Shown here: piece by piece, positions 51,976 through 61,508 of the stretch
Layout: each line of letters opens with the position of its first letter
How positions within the stretch are numbered: the first letter of the stretch is position 1
Assembly: GCF_007197555.1 (NCBI RefSeq)
Contig: NZ_CP041614.1
Span: 3,216,001 to 3,280,000 of the forward strand
From: Shewanella psychropiezotolerans
Lineage (GTDB): Bacteria; Pseudomonadota; Gammaproteobacteria; Enterobacterales; Shewanellaceae
DNA length: 64,000 bases
Reading direction: 5' to 3'
Program-made: the position numbers and the translations under genes
Notes under the pieces: generated by a model
What the model was told of the DNA's origin: nothing
What the model saw: the letters and a program-made list of their open reading frames with translations, nothing else
Database searches by the model: none

Positions 51976-53523
51976 ATGACTCTTCGACGATTTTCGTTTA
52001 TTTATTCTATTTGTCTGATGTGCATATTCTCTGCGCTCCTCATCGGATATCGCTACTATTTTGAGTACCCACAAATACTTCAACGAATAGTCATGTTACA
52101 AACACGGGAATTACACGCGGTAGACATCATGATCGACCAACAATTACAACAGCTGGCGATCAGTAATTATGACTATGCTGTTTGGGATGAAAGCTATGAA
52201 TTCATCCAATACCCCACCCGTGCATTCATTACTGAGAACTTCCTGGACGATACCTTCACCTCATTGAAAATTGACGGTGCTATTTTTGTCGGGAAAAACA
52301 AAAAAATACAGTGGGAGCGCGGGTTTGATTATGTCGAAAAGCGTGCCCTGAGTGTTGAACCCTTGGATGTGGTGACAGCTGAAATCGTCAATATAACCTA
52401 TCCTACGTCCTCTCAAACTGACGCAGTTCCGCAAAAAATGGGGTTTATTAGCACCAATTATGGTCCGGTTATGTTTGCCTCAAGCCAACTCAGGCAGTCA
52501 GATCGTTCCGGTCAACAGGTCGGCATGCTCTTGTTTATCCGTAAAGTCAGGCTGTCACTTATACATCAACTAGCGGATTTTTCTCAACTGAGCATCACTC
52601 AGGGAGACATAAATGCACAGCAAAACATCGATCACATTCCAGATATATCGGCACCAATAGGCGATGCCGCCTTTAGCCTTACCAGGCAGAGGGTGATAAA
52701 AGATATCACCGGAAAAGCAATAATCATATTGAATATAAGACATATAAATAATGATCCCCCGCCTTTTTTTAATCACACGCTGCAGATCATATTAGTAGTG
52801 CTCATAACGATACCGTTTATACTTCAATGGATTGTTAATTTAATGTTTATTAGACCAATAACAATAGGCATCACTAATATTGTTAACATGATATATCGTG
52901 GTGAACTTACCCCATTAAAAGGGGAGTCTAATATTTTAGAGATTCAAAAACTGATCACCAGTTTCAACCAACTCGTTAATATTGTTAACCAGCAAAAAGA
53001 AGATCTTGAAGTTTTAGCGCTTAAAGATGCGCTGACTGGGATAGCTAACAGACGGGCTTTTGAGAACCACCTATCGTTAAGCTGGTCTCTGACTCAGCGC
53101 AATGCACTTCCTCTGGCCATAGTGATGGTTGATATCGATTTTTTTAAACACTATAACGATAACCTGGGTCATCAAGCTGGAGATGCTGCGATTCAGCAGG
53201 TGGCGACCACGTTATCACAACACCTGGTCCGTAATGATGATATGGTCGCCAGATACGGAGGTGAAGAGTTTGCGATCATATTAATCAACACAGACATCTC
53301 TCATGTGCAAAGTATGATGAGCAGGCTACTTCTCGCGGTGAGACATCTGGCCATCTCACACCCAGGGTCCTCGGTATCTTCCCACTTGACTATCAGCCTT
53401 GGCGCGGCAGTCACGACTCAATTTGAGTGTACCTCAGTAGATGAATTACTCCTGCATGCAGATCAAGCGCTCTACCAGGCAAAATCAGCAGGACGAAACA
53501 ACGCCATGTTATGGGGATCATGA
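51976..53523 (+). CDS. CHASE4-sensor diguanylate cyclase
   Basis: A 515-residue membrane protein. Order: N-terminal helix (about 8-28), periplasmic CHASE4 domain (about 45-200, hallmark YDYAVWDESYEFI), a second helix (about 262-290), a HAMP-like linker, and a GGDEF domain (about 345-512). The active-site loop is ARYGGEEFAII, so c-di-GMP synthesis is likely; LKDALTGIANRRAF starts the domain. It probably reacts to a periplasmic ligand, perhaps handed over by the binding protein encoded just upstream. It is convergent with aspA over a shared terminator. Confidence 0.9.
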   Translation: MTLRRFSFIYSICLMCIFSALLIGYRYYFEYPQILQRIVMLQTRELHAVDIMIDQQLQQLAISNYDYAVWDESYEFIQYPTRAFITENFLDDTFTSLKIDGAIFVGKNKKIQWERGFDYVEKRALSVEPLDVVTAEIVNITYPTSSQTDAVPQKMGFISTNYGPVMFASSQLRQSDRSGQQVGMLLFIRKVRLSLIHQLADFSQLSITQGDINAQQNIDHIPDISAPIGDAAFSLTRQRVIKDITGKAIIILNIRHINNDPPPFFNHTLQIILVVLITIPFILQWIVNLMFIRPITIGITNIVNMIYRGELTPLKGESNILEIQKLITSFNQLVNIVNQQKEDLEVLALKDALTGIANRRAFENHLSLSWSLTQRNALPLAIVMVDIDFFKHYNDNLGHQAGDAAIQQVATTLSQHLVRNDDMVARYGGEEFAIILINTDISHVQSMMSRLLLAVRHLAISHPGSSVSSHLTISLGAAVTTQFECTSVDELLLHADQALYQAKSAGRNNAMLWGS

Positions 53524-53555
53524 GCGTCCCTAGTGGGAACAAGTCTGACAACCAA

Positions 53556-53590
53556 CAAAAAATCCCATCAAAAATATTGATGGGATTTTT
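53556..53590. terminator. Terminator between the cyclase and aspA
   Basis: AAAAATCCCATCAA ... TTGATGGGATTTTT, a 14-bp stem with U tracts on both strands, serving convergent genes. Confidence 0.85.
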
Positions 53591-53635
53591 ATCGACTACA
53601 ACCAACCAAAGTCACGTAAATAAAAGACTCTAGCG

Positions 53636-55081
53636 TTATTTAGTGAAACGTTGAGCCTTGTATTTAGGATTCATCAGGTTCTCGATTGAAAATATTTCAT
53701 CGATTTGTTCTTCGCTGAGTAGACCTCTTTCCAAGACGACTTCACGGACATTCTTACCCGTTTCAGCGCAAATTTTTCCTATGATGTCGCCTTCATGATG
53801 ACCGATGAAAGGGTTAAGGTAGGTAATGATACCGATAGAGTTAAGCACAAATTCCTGACAGACTTCACGATTTGCCGTGATGCCTTTAATACACTTGTCG
53901 TTCAGAGATAAACAGGCATTTTCCAGCAGTGACAGAGATTCGAACAGACATTGGCCTATCACTGGCTCCATGACGTTCAGCTGTAACTGCCCCGCTTCTG
54001 CAGCCATTGTGATGGTCAGATCATTGCCACAGACCTTGAAGGCCACCTGATTAACCACTTCCGGGATCACAGGGTTCACTTTAGCCGGCATGATGGACGA
54101 ACCCGCCTGCATCTCTGGCAAGTTTATCTCATTAAAACCGGTACGCGGTCCCGATGACAACAAGCGTAAATCGTTACAGATCTTAGACAGCTTAATTGCG
54201 AAGCGCTTCAATGCGCTCGATAGCATTACATAGGCGCCACAGTCTGATGTTGCTTCGACTAAGTCTTCGGCGGGCACAAAAGCATGACCTGTGATCTCGG
54301 CGAGTTTAGCGATGGCCAAAGCCGAGTATCCATCGGGGGTGTTGAGCCCGGTACCAATCGCCGTCGCACCTAAGTTAATCTCTAGCAATAGCTCCTGACA
54401 ACGCCTGATGCTTTTGATCTCTTCTTTAAGGGTGATGCCAAAAGCGCGAAACTCCTGCCCTAAGGTCATGGGTACTGCGTCTTGCAGTTGAGTACGACCC
54501 ATCTTCAACACATCACTAAACTCTTCTGACTTAGCGAGGAAGGTATCGATCAGTAGAGATAACACTTCAAGCACTGTGTTGGTGCGCTCAAACAGAGCAA
54601 CCCGAAACCCCGTCGGATACGCATCATTGGTGCTTTGACTCTTGTTTACATGATCGTTGGGATTGATATGACTGTAGGCACCTTTAGCCTGACCAAGTTG
54701 CTCCAGGGCAATATTGGCAAGGACCTCATTGGTGTTCATGTTGACCGATGTACCCGCACCGCCCTGAAAAGCATCTACCGGAAATTGCGCGTAATACTCA
54801 TCGGTAGCCAGCAAGGTATCACAGGCCTTGATAATGGACTCGGCGATGTCACTGGGTATGGTACCGAGTTCGGCATTGGCCATGGCCGCCGCTTTCTTGG
54901 TTTTGACCATGCCACGGACAAATTCGACACAATCGCCAATTTTCTCATTACTAATGTTAAAGTTTTCTATCGCTCTTAGGGTATGAATGCCGTAGTAAGC
55001 GTCATTGGGGATCTCTTTAGAGCCTAATAGGTCGGTTTCTGAACGTGTGCCTTCTGCGAAGCTTGTGTACATTACTGTCAT
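53636..55081 (-). CDS. aspA: Aspartate ammonia-lyase
   Basis: A 481-residue enzyme of the fumarase/aspartase superfamily that reversibly converts aspartate to fumarate and ammonia; fumarate matters as electron acceptor in this type of bacterium. [24 protein letters not shown] is the N-terminal hallmark, and [12 protein letters not shown] (about 320-331) is the catalytic signature loop. The frame extends to 55159, but the extra 26 residues look unlike the family and E. coli AspA has 478 residues, so I prefer the ATG at 55081 (55072 is also possible). The ribosome sites are weak for all. Confidence 0.92.
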   Translation of the reverse strand: MTVMYTSFAEGTRSETDLLGSKEIPNDAYYGIHTLRAIENFNISNEKIGDCVEFVRGMVKTKKAAAMANAELGTIPSDIAESIIKACDTLLATDEYYAQFPVDAFQGGAGTSVNMNTNEVLANIALEQLGQAKGAYSHINPNDHVNKSQSTNDAYPTGFRVALFERTNTVLEVLSLLIDTFLAKSEEFSDVLKMGRTQLQDAVPMTLGQEFRAFGITLKEEIKSIRRCQELLLEINLGATAIGTGLNTPDGYSALAIAKLAEITGHAFVPAEDLVEATSDCGAYVMLSSALKRFAIKLSKICNDLRLLSSGPRTGFNEINLPEMQAGSSIMPAKVNPVIPEVVNQVAFKVCGNDLTITMAAEAGQLQLNVMEPVIGQCLFESLSLLENACLSLNDKCIKGITANREVCQEFVLNSIGIITYLNPFIGHHEGDIIGKICAETGKNVREVVLERGLLSEEQIDEIFSIENLMNPKYKAQRFTK

Positions 55082-55300
55082 TTGTGGTCTGCTTGTATTT
55101 GAGGTCTGTTTTAGCTCTGATTCTAAGCTAAATGTATCAGTCGCAGACGAGGGTAACATGGGAGTATAAAGCAGGTAAATCGCCCCTGTAGAATAGTTAA
55201 AACCTCTTTGATTTAGCGCATTTACTCTAACATTTCATTGATGATTTTCATTCTTATTTCACGCTTCTATTACAGATAAGAGACCGTCATCATCTTGTCT

Positions 55301-55555
55301 TTAGCGCCTGTGTTTTACTTTACTCCACTTTCTGTCTTGATCCATATAAGACACACAAGCCTGGCCGCAGGCATTCTGACAACAGCCATCATCGACCACG
55401 CCACATAACTCACCATGTCGCCATAAGGATTCAGATGCGACCAGAAATACCCATGGTGACAGGCCCGTACCATAGCGCAAAGATTTAGGCTTATCCGGCT
55501 GTTGCAGTTGTTTGATTATTTTGAGTTTAGCTGTCGATAACAGATCGGCTTGCAT
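55301..55555 (-). CDS. Small cysteine-rich protein, unknown
   Basis: An 84-residue protein with GGAGA about nine bases before the ATG. The first half is amphipathic (LSTAKLKIIKQLQQPDKP). The second carries a cysteine cluster, ELCGVVDDGCCQNACGQACVSYM (five Cys within 20 residues), which looks like a metal-binding knuckle. The family is not recognised. It lies between aspA and the DapA-like gene on the same strand. Confidence 0.5.
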   Translation of the reverse strand: MQADLLSTAKLKIIKQLQQPDKPKSLRYGTGLSPWVFLVASESLWRHGELCGVVDDGCCQNACGQACVSYMDQDRKWSKVKHRR

Positions 55556-55697
55556 GGCTAATTGTCTCCACTAATGAGGCCCTAAGGCATTACAAATTCA
55601 AAGCCATCAATTAGTTTGATGGCTCCATATGGCTATGCATTGTCGATTAATAGTTGATATCTTATTTTATAGACAATTAATTCATCATTGCGATGAA

Positions 55698-56600
55698 TTA
55701 ATTGAATCGATTTAGGTCTACCAGAATTCTTCTTAAGACCTCATGTTCTCTCGCCGGTAAGTCCTTTAGCGGTAATCTAGGCGACCCCACATCGGTTCCC
55801 TGAAGTTTCAAGCCAACTTTGATACTCGCGGCCAAGCCTTGCTTAACGATAAACTCCAGAAAAGTGATCTGTTGGTAGAAGAGCTTTCTTGCCATGTCAT
55901 TGTCGCCACTCTTGATGCTGTCGAACAATTGCTTAGGCAGATCGCCTATTAGTATCGGTGCCGCACTGCACCAGCCTTTGGCCCCGGCATTAATCGCCTC
56001 TAGGGCAAGATAGTTACAGCCATTATAAAACGGTAGCGTGCCATTAGAGAGCATATGGAGTTGATGCATCCTGCGAATGTCACCACTGCTTTCCTTAACC
56101 ATGGTGACATTAGTTATGCTGTTAACCATCTTGCACATAAATTCCGGCGACATGTCTATGCCACTGGTCGACGGATTGTTATAGACCATGATAGGCACCG
56201 AAATCGCATCCGATATGGCCTGGTAATGATCAAATATCTCATCTTCACTCAGCTTGTAATACGACATAGGCGATACCATGACGGTTTTCGCCCCCGCCTT
56301 ATCGGCAAATACTGCCCGAGCGACGGCATCGGACGAGGTCAGCTCAGAAATGCCTATGATGACGGGCACCCGATCCGCCACATGATGTATGGTGGCTAAC
56401 GCCGTTTCTTCCCATTCGGCAGTATCCAGATACGCCCCTTCTCCGGCACTGCCCAATGCTGCAATGGCACTCGAACCCGACGAGATTAATCCATCTATGA
56501 TGCTTTGCAGCTGCAAAATATTAACCTTGCCTGTGACGTTTGAGAATGGGGTGATGGGATAACCTATGATCCCGGTCAGTTCGAGAGTTCTATTCATCAT
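55698..56600 (-). CDS. DapA-family aldolase/dehydratase (DHDPS/NAL type)
   Basis: A 300-residue class I aldolase-fold enzyme. GIIGYPITPFS opens the barrel. The Schiff-base lysine is in TMVKESSGD, and the catalytic tyrosine is in VPIMVYNNPS. SAGEGAYLDTAEWEE corresponds to the GTTGE loop (here GSAGEG), so the true dihydrodipicolinate-synthase role is doubtful and a catabolic or sugar-acid aldolase is more likely. It overlaps the cupin gene stop by four bases (ATGA), so the two are coupled, and a divergent LysR gene probably controls them. Confidence 0.85.
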   Translation of the reverse strand: MMNRTLELTGIIGYPITPFSNVTGKVNILQLQSIIDGLISSGSSAIAALGSAGEGAYLDTAEWEETALATIHHVADRVPVIIGISELTSSDAVARAVFADKAGAKTVMVSPMSYYKLSEDEIFDHYQAISDAISVPIMVYNNPSTSGIDMSPEFMCKMVNSITNVTMVKESSGDIRRMHQLHMLSNGTLPFYNGCNYLALEAINAGAKGWCSAAPILIGDLPKQLFDSIKSGDNDMARKLFYQQITFLEFIVKQGLAASIKVGLKLQGTDVGSPRLPLKDLPAREHEVLRRILVDLNRFN

Positions 56601-57043
56601 GCTTCCTCTCTGATAGCCAGTTGGCCAAGGTTCTGTAACATGGGCGCATTTTCACAGGCCAGGTATTTAGCCGGGGAGGTTGAGTTGGTATTCACATGGT
56701 GATGCCAGGCCCAGTTAGGGATATAGATGACATCACCGGCCTGCCATTCGATTTTTTGATCTTCAATCATGGAGTAACCTTCTCCTTCGAGGATATAAGC
56801 CAAGGTTTCATAGCTGTGGCGGTGGCGATTAGATCTATCACCTGGCAACAAACCGCCGATGGTCATGCTGATAGAGTTACTCGGCAAGTTGACGATATGC
56901 ACCGGATGCTTACGCTCTTTAGAAAAAGTGTTGCTGACATCGTCATTCTCAACCGCTTTATGGGCTAATACTTGCGGCAGATGCGCTTTTAAACTCGACT
57001 TGGTTTCACCGAAATCTGCTGAGCTGAATTTTTTAGTTGTCAT
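56597..57043 (-). CDS. Cupin-domain protein paired with the DapA-like enzyme
   Basis: A 148-residue single-domain cupin. GDRSNRHRHSYETLAYILEGEGYS is the first metal-binding motif (two His and a Glu), and GDVIYIPNWAWHHHVNT is the second (His). It is likely a metal-dependent isomerase, oxygenase or lyase of a small molecule. The frame reaches 57133, but AAGGA eight bases before the ATG at 57043 decides the start. It is translationally coupled to the DapA-like gene and divergent from the LysR gene. Confidence 0.85.
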   Translation of the reverse strand: MTTKKFSSADFGETKSSLKAHLPQVLAHKAVENDDVSNTFSKERKHPVHIVNLPSNSISMTIGGLLPGDRSNRHRHSYETLAYILEGEGYSMIEDQKIEWQAGDVIYIPNWAWHHHVNTNSTSPAKYLACENAPMLQNLGQLAIREEA

Positions 57044-57165
57044 AGATATTTCCTTAGTCTGGTGTGACTCTTGTTTCGTTGGAAGCATCCTCGCAGATAA
57101 TAGATTGCAGAAATAACTTTTAATTATTACCATATTGATAACTAAAAACTATCAATAGGTCGTGA

Positions 57166-58059
57166 ATGGAACTCAGACATTTTCGTTATTTCAAGGTGGT
57201 TGCTGAGCTACAGCATTTTCATCAGGCCGCCGACGCCTTGTGTATCTCACAGCCGGCACTGTCGAATCAGATCAAACAGTTGGAAGATGAACTCGGTACT
57301 AAATTATTTAACCGAGTGGGCAGACGCGTCGAAATTTCCGAAGCCGGTAGCCTGGTTCTGGCATCGATAACCCATATTTTGAATGACGTAGATAGAATGA
57401 AAGATGCGGTAGCCGAAATAAAATCAGGTGTGGCGGGAACGCTGCGAGTCGGGGTGATCCAGTCCGTTAATGCCTTATATGCTCAAGAGCTGGCTCTGGC
57501 CTTCGACAGTATGTGTCCCAATGTCTCCCTTTGCATAGAGGAGCTGTCTAATGATGAGATCACCACTAAGGTGGAACAAGGAGAGCTGGATATCGGCATT
57601 GGTTTCGCCCATGGACCCGTTTACAAGAATCTGGCCTTTACCGAGCTGTTCAAAGAAAAATGGAGCCTCATCTGTTCACTGTCCCATGCAGATTCGGCTA
57701 AACGTCTGTTAAACAGTGAAGCACACGATCTTAAGGCCATACTGCTACCTAATCATTTCGAAACCCGCAGGATAGTGAATAAATACTTTCTCGAGCATAA
57801 TATCCCGGTCAATAACATCACTGAGCTCAACTCCATCATTCGTATTCTGGCATTTGTACGTAACAGTCGCTCCTTTACCATACTGCCGAGTTCATTCGCG
57901 GCGCTATCAAGCACAGAACCGCTGCAGTCATTTGACTTGAGTTCGGCCATCACCCCCAGAGTTGTCGGCATGCTACAGGCACAAAACAGGATCACTAAGC
58001 GATCCGCTAGTATATTTGCTAACATTTTGAGCGAGCAACTTTCGGGATCTTTAGGCTAA
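57166..58059 (+). CDS. LysR-type transcription regulator
   Basis: A 297-residue regulator. The helix-turn-helix spans about 1-60 (HFRYFKVVAELQHFHQAADAL, then PALSNQIKQLEDELGTKLF). The effector domain follows from about 90 (TLRVGVIQSVNALYAQELALAF). It has the CynR/BenM-like length. It is transcribed away from the cupin/DapA pair, with about 120 bases between the starts, the normal layout for a LysR gene controlling its neighbour. The inducer is unknown. Confidence 0.92.
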   Translation: MELRHFRYFKVVAELQHFHQAADALCISQPALSNQIKQLEDELGTKLFNRVGRRVEISEAGSLVLASITHILNDVDRMKDAVAEIKSGVAGTLRVGVIQSVNALYAQELALAFDSMCPNVSLCIEELSNDEITTKVEQGELDIGIGFAHGPVYKNLAFTELFKEKWSLICSLSHADSAKRLLNSEAHDLKAILLPNHFETRRIVNKYFLEHNIPVNNITELNSIIRILAFVRNSRSFTILPSSFAALSSTEPLQSFDLSSAITPRVVGMLQAQNRITKRSASIFANILSEQLSGSLG

Positions 58060-58121
58060 CCATTCCTCAAGAGCTAACAGGGTATTATCGTAAGAGATTA
58101 AGATAGGCAGGAGGTAAAAAA

Positions 58122-59078
58122 CTAGAAGCTACACACAGTATTTCTGTTTCTACGTTTTGCTTCATATAGGGCGGTATCCGCTTCATGGATCAATTGACCT
58201 AAAGATTGATGGCGGAAGTAAGACAGGCCGATGCTAACGGTTAATCTAAGCGGTTTTCCATCATCTAATAACATGGGGCTGTTGGCTAAACTTACCCGGT
58301 AATACTCGGCCAATGCCGCAGCACCATCTTCGCTACTCCCCGATATGATGATCATAAACTCTTCGCCGCCATAGCGGATCAGCACATCAGACATACGACT
58401 GTTATCTCTGAGGATTTTTGCAACGAACTGCAGTGCGCGGTCGCCTACCTGATGACCATGTTTATCGTTCACTTGCTTAAAATGATCGAGATCTAACATC
58501 AGCACAGCTAAATGACCCTCTCCGCGAGAGGCTATCTTATGTATCACCTCTCCCTGCTTCAGTCCTTCACGGCGATTAAAGAGTCCGGTGAGATCGTCGA
58601 AGCTGGCTTGCTTAGTTAATACGGCTTCGAGCCTTTTTTGCTCGGTGATGTCAAAAATCACCCCGATAAGGCCGGCAACCTGGTTATCCTGATCAAAAAA
58701 ACTGGTCTTATGGAATTTAACGAACAACTCGTCACCTTCTGTGGAACGAATTTGTTTCTCATAGACTTGAATGCCAGGTTCATCGAACAAGGCATGATCG
58801 GCTTGCTGGTAAACATCGGCTAGCTCTTTGTCGAACAGCTCGTAAACGCTGCGACCTATCATCTGCTCCCTAGTGAGTTTGATAAAATCTTCGAAGGCCT
58901 TATTACAACCAAGATAAACCCCGGCAACATCTTTATAGAAGATAGGCACTGGCAAGGTGTCTATCATCAGCTGTAGCATAGGACTGTTATTCGATAGAAA
59001 CGATAACAGATCGGGCGCTTTTATCTCGGTCAATTTATCCATCCCCTGTCTACTCGTTTGGCACCTTGCTCTCATCAT
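58122..59078 (-). CDS. PAS-GGDEF diguanylate cyclase
   Basis: A 318-residue cytoplasmic protein. A PAS domain (about 35-145, with VPIFYKDVAGVYLGCNKAFEDF and IGVIFDITEQKRLE) is followed by GGDEF (about 150-315), with IRYGGEEFMIII as active-site loop. ASFDDLTGLFNRREG starts the domain. It has no membrane segment. Three starts are possible (59078, 59075, 59042) and the ribosome signals do not decide. Confidence 0.88.
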   Translation of the reverse strand: MMRARCQTSRQGMDKLTEIKAPDLLSFLSNNSPMLQLMIDTLPVPIFYKDVAGVYLGCNKAFEDFIKLTREQMIGRSVYELFDKELADVYQQADHALFDEPGIQVYEKQIRSTEGDELFVKFHKTSFFDQDNQVAGLIGVIFDITEQKRLEAVLTKQASFDDLTGLFNRREGLKQGEVIHKIASRGEGHLAVLMLDLDHFKQVNDKHGHQVGDRALQFVAKILRDNSRMSDVLIRYGGEEFMIIISGSSEDGAAALAEYYRVSLANSPMLLDDGKPLRLTVSIGLSYFRHQSLGQLIHEADTALYEAKRRNRNTVCSF

Positions 59079-59593
59079 GCCATTTCACTTTTATTTAGCT
59101 GACGGTCAGGTCTTATCATGATCTGCTAAAACATCTATTGGAAAAACGCGTCGACACCGCTAGCCACTCTCTGTGCAGGTGCAGGTGCAGGTGTATATGT
59201 TACCCCAATACAAACAAATACCACATTCTGATAACACAGTTAAGGATAGAATCGATATTTCTAAGTAATTAGACCATTTCATTTTTGTAAGCTTACTCGT
59301 CTTTATCGGCCGCAAGTACCCTAGCTTAACCTTTGTTTACACTTGACTTATTGCATATTAACTGCACAGATTTAATTCAATAATGTTAGTCTCGTCAACT
59401 AAATATTGATGTATGCTAATTCATCAATTTGATTTAGTTTTTAGACCTGCATCACGCAAACATGATTAATTACGCTTAATCGGTCTTTTTTAATGATTAG
59501 CCGCTAGATATTAAAATCTTTGTCTGCTTTAATACCGCCTTAATTCGGCTGCTCTATGCCTTTTGTTTATTCGCTAAAAATAGGAAGAGATAC
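59079..59593. other. 515-base gap upstream of the metal-efflux cluster
   Basis: AT-rich, with no gene. It holds a short 6-base repeat at 59173-59193 and presumably the promoter of the czc cluster. Confidence 0.4.
59173..59193. repeat. Hexanucleotide repeat
   Basis: TGCAGG repeated three and a half times (TGCAGGTGCAGGTGCAGGTG), non-coding. Confidence 0.6.
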
Positions 59594-59863
59594 TTGTTCG
59601 ATATGAAAACCTCAACCCAGATCCTACAATCTAAGTTGACACTGGTACTCTTACTGGTGGTTTTCGTGTCTCAATTATTCCCTACCTGCGTGGCATCTGA
59701 TATTCATCACAATGATCAAAGTGCCGCCGCAGTGTCTAGTCTGCCTATCGAGCAACAAGAATCTTGCTGTCACCTTCCGGGTCATGCTTGTTCCCATACG
59801 AGAGCAGCCAGTGACCAATCAGATCAAGATGGCGATTATCACACCTCTTGCCATCCCCCATAG
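59594..59863 (+). CDS. Small secreted His/Cys-rich protein
   Basis: An 89-residue protein with a signal peptide (LVLLLVVFVSQLFPTCVAS). The mature part is rich in His and Cys (DIHHNDQ, ESCCHLPGHACSHTR, YHTSCHPP), a likely metal-binding tail. The start is TTG with AGGAAG six bases before it; the ATG at 59603 has poorer spacing. It is the first gene before czcCBA, so a periplasmic metal carrier or sensor is inferred. The family is not recognised. Confidence 0.65.
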   Translation: MFDMKTSTQILQSKLTLVLLLVVFVSQLFPTCVASDIHHNDQSAAAVSSLPIEQQESCCHLPGHACSHTRAASDQSDQDGDYHTSCHPP

Positions 59864-60044
59864 AATACAACTTCGTCTCCGATTTCAATCGGGTCCAAGG
59901 TGAAAGCCCTTTTATTGTCAGCTACCAAAATAGAAGTTACGCACCGCCTATTCCGCCTCCCCACGCCTGAACTCCTTTCAATATTAGAAATATAATTTCA
60001 CCTTATTTATAAGTCAGAAATTCATCCTTAAGGGGCATATCGCT

Positions 60045-60146
60045 ATGTCTCAACAGGCTAAGTGCCTTGTGGCCCCTGGAATGAAACGAAGACTTAAGTC
60101 ACCTCAGCTTGTATTGCTAGCGATAGCGCTACGTTGGCTGAGATAA
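60045..60146 (+). other. Short open frame before czcC
   Basis: AAGGGG precedes an ATG opening 33 codons (MSQQAKCLVAPGMKRRLK ...) ending in TAA, 15 bases before the czcC start. It is too short to judge; it may be a leader peptide or a chance frame. Confidence 0.3.
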
Positions 60147-60161
60147 CTGGAGTTCACTCTC

Positions 60162-61508
60162 GTGAAGAGATACCAAGAGATCACTCTCGTGGCCTGCCGT
60201 CGTGGCCTAGTCACTGTGAGTCTGTGTGCGTTTTCACTGTTTGCAGGCCTATTTTCACACCAAGGCCTGGCGCAAACAGATTTAAACCAAGCCCAAGGAG
60301 AAATTACTCTGCCTTGGGTGCTCGAACAAACCTTATTACACAACCCCCAACTGCAACGCTATCCCTATGAGCTTAGGATCAATGAAGCCCTCACTCTACA
60401 GGCTGGGCTCACCCCTAATCCTGAGTTTTCGGTGGAAGTCGAAAACATTCTGGGTACAGGCGAAATGCAGGGAGTCGATAACGCCGAAATCACCTTAGGC
60501 TTAAGCCAAATCATCGAACTTGGTGATAAACGCCAGCATCGAATCGATTTCGCTCAAGCCGAAGAACGTCAAAGGCTCAGCGAGTATGAGCTGTTACGTT
60601 TGGATATATTGGCTGAAACAACCCAAAGATATTATCAAGTTCTGCGTCTTCAGGCCCTACAAGATTGGAATGCCAAGCGTATTCTCGTCGAGCAAGAAGC
60701 CTTAAGCGCGATAGAGTCACGGGCCAAGGCAGGCGCTGTCACTCAGGCTGACGTGAGCAAGATGGCCCTGCGTCTATCACGCTCAGAAGCGATTCAATAT
60801 GGTCTCGACGGTGAGGCTCAGCTTGCCAGACTCGGTCTAGCCTCCATGTGGTCAAGTGAAGCACATTTCGCTCTGGTCGCCGGTGAGCTTGTCCCATTAC
60901 ACGCCTTTCCTACGGCTGCGAGTGTGCTCAATGCCATGGAGACGGCGCCTCAATACCTGCAACTGCTCAGTATCGAGCGGGTCATGTATGCCAAACGGCG
61001 CATGGAGGAGTCGAAGGCGCAATCTGACATCACCTTAGGATTAGGGGTCCGTAGCTATGACGGTTTCGACGACGGCGCTTTGATGTTTAACTTCTCTATG
61101 CCCATTGCGCTATCTAACCCGAATCAGGGCAACATAATGGCTGCCCGCGCTAAGGAAGAGATGGCGATGGAGCAACAGAGGCTGGCCCGGGGTCAACTCA
61201 GGCTGTCCTTACTTGAAATCCATCTGACCATGGTCAATAACGCCAAACAGGCGAAACGACTTCAGCAGCGTCTGATCCCCTTAGCCAATCGACTGCTTAA
61301 AGACACACAGACCGCCTACCAGACCGGTCAAGTCAATGTGCTATTGCTAGCCGATGCTCAATCTGAGCTGTTTAGCCTCCAACGCGAGCTTATCGAGGCC
61401 AAAGTCGGTGTCTATCAAGGCAGACTCGAACTCGAGCGCATCACAGGGCAATCTATGACCGCCACTCTCGATAACATCAAGCCATTAGTGGCACAGGAAC
61501 ACAGATAA
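60162..61508 (+). CDS. czcC: CzcC-type outer-membrane efflux channel
   Basis: A 448-residue TolC-superfamily outer-membrane factor. Its signal peptide ends FSHQGLAQ. Two repeats of the long helical hairpin follow (about 80-215 and 285-430), with NPEFSVEVEN and LGLSQIIELGDKRQHRI typical of the CzcC branch. The start is GTG with GGAG nine bases upstream. It overlaps the adaptor gene start by one base, so the three genes form an operon. It expels metal ions such as cobalt, zinc or cadmium; which one cannot be read from the sequence. Confidence 0.88.
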   Translation: MKRYQEITLVACRRGLVTVSLCAFSLFAGLFSHQGLAQTDLNQAQGEITLPWVLEQTLLHNPQLQRYPYELRINEALTLQAGLTPNPEFSVEVENILGTGEMQGVDNAEITLGLSQIIELGDKRQHRIDFAQAEERQRLSEYELLRLDILAETTQRYYQVLRLQALQDWNAKRILVEQEALSAIESRAKAGAVTQADVSKMALRLSRSEAIQYGLDGEAQLARLGLASMWSSEAHFALVAGELVPLHAFPTAASVLNAMETAPQYLQLLSIERVMYAKRRMEESKAQSDITLGLGVRSYDGFDDGALMFNFSMPIALSNPNQGNIMAARAKEEMAMEQQRLARGQLRLSLLEIHLTMVNNAKQAKRLQQRLIPLANRLLKDTQTAYQTGQVNVLLLADAQSELFSLQRELIEAKVGVYQGRLELERITGQSMTATLDNIKPLVAQEHR

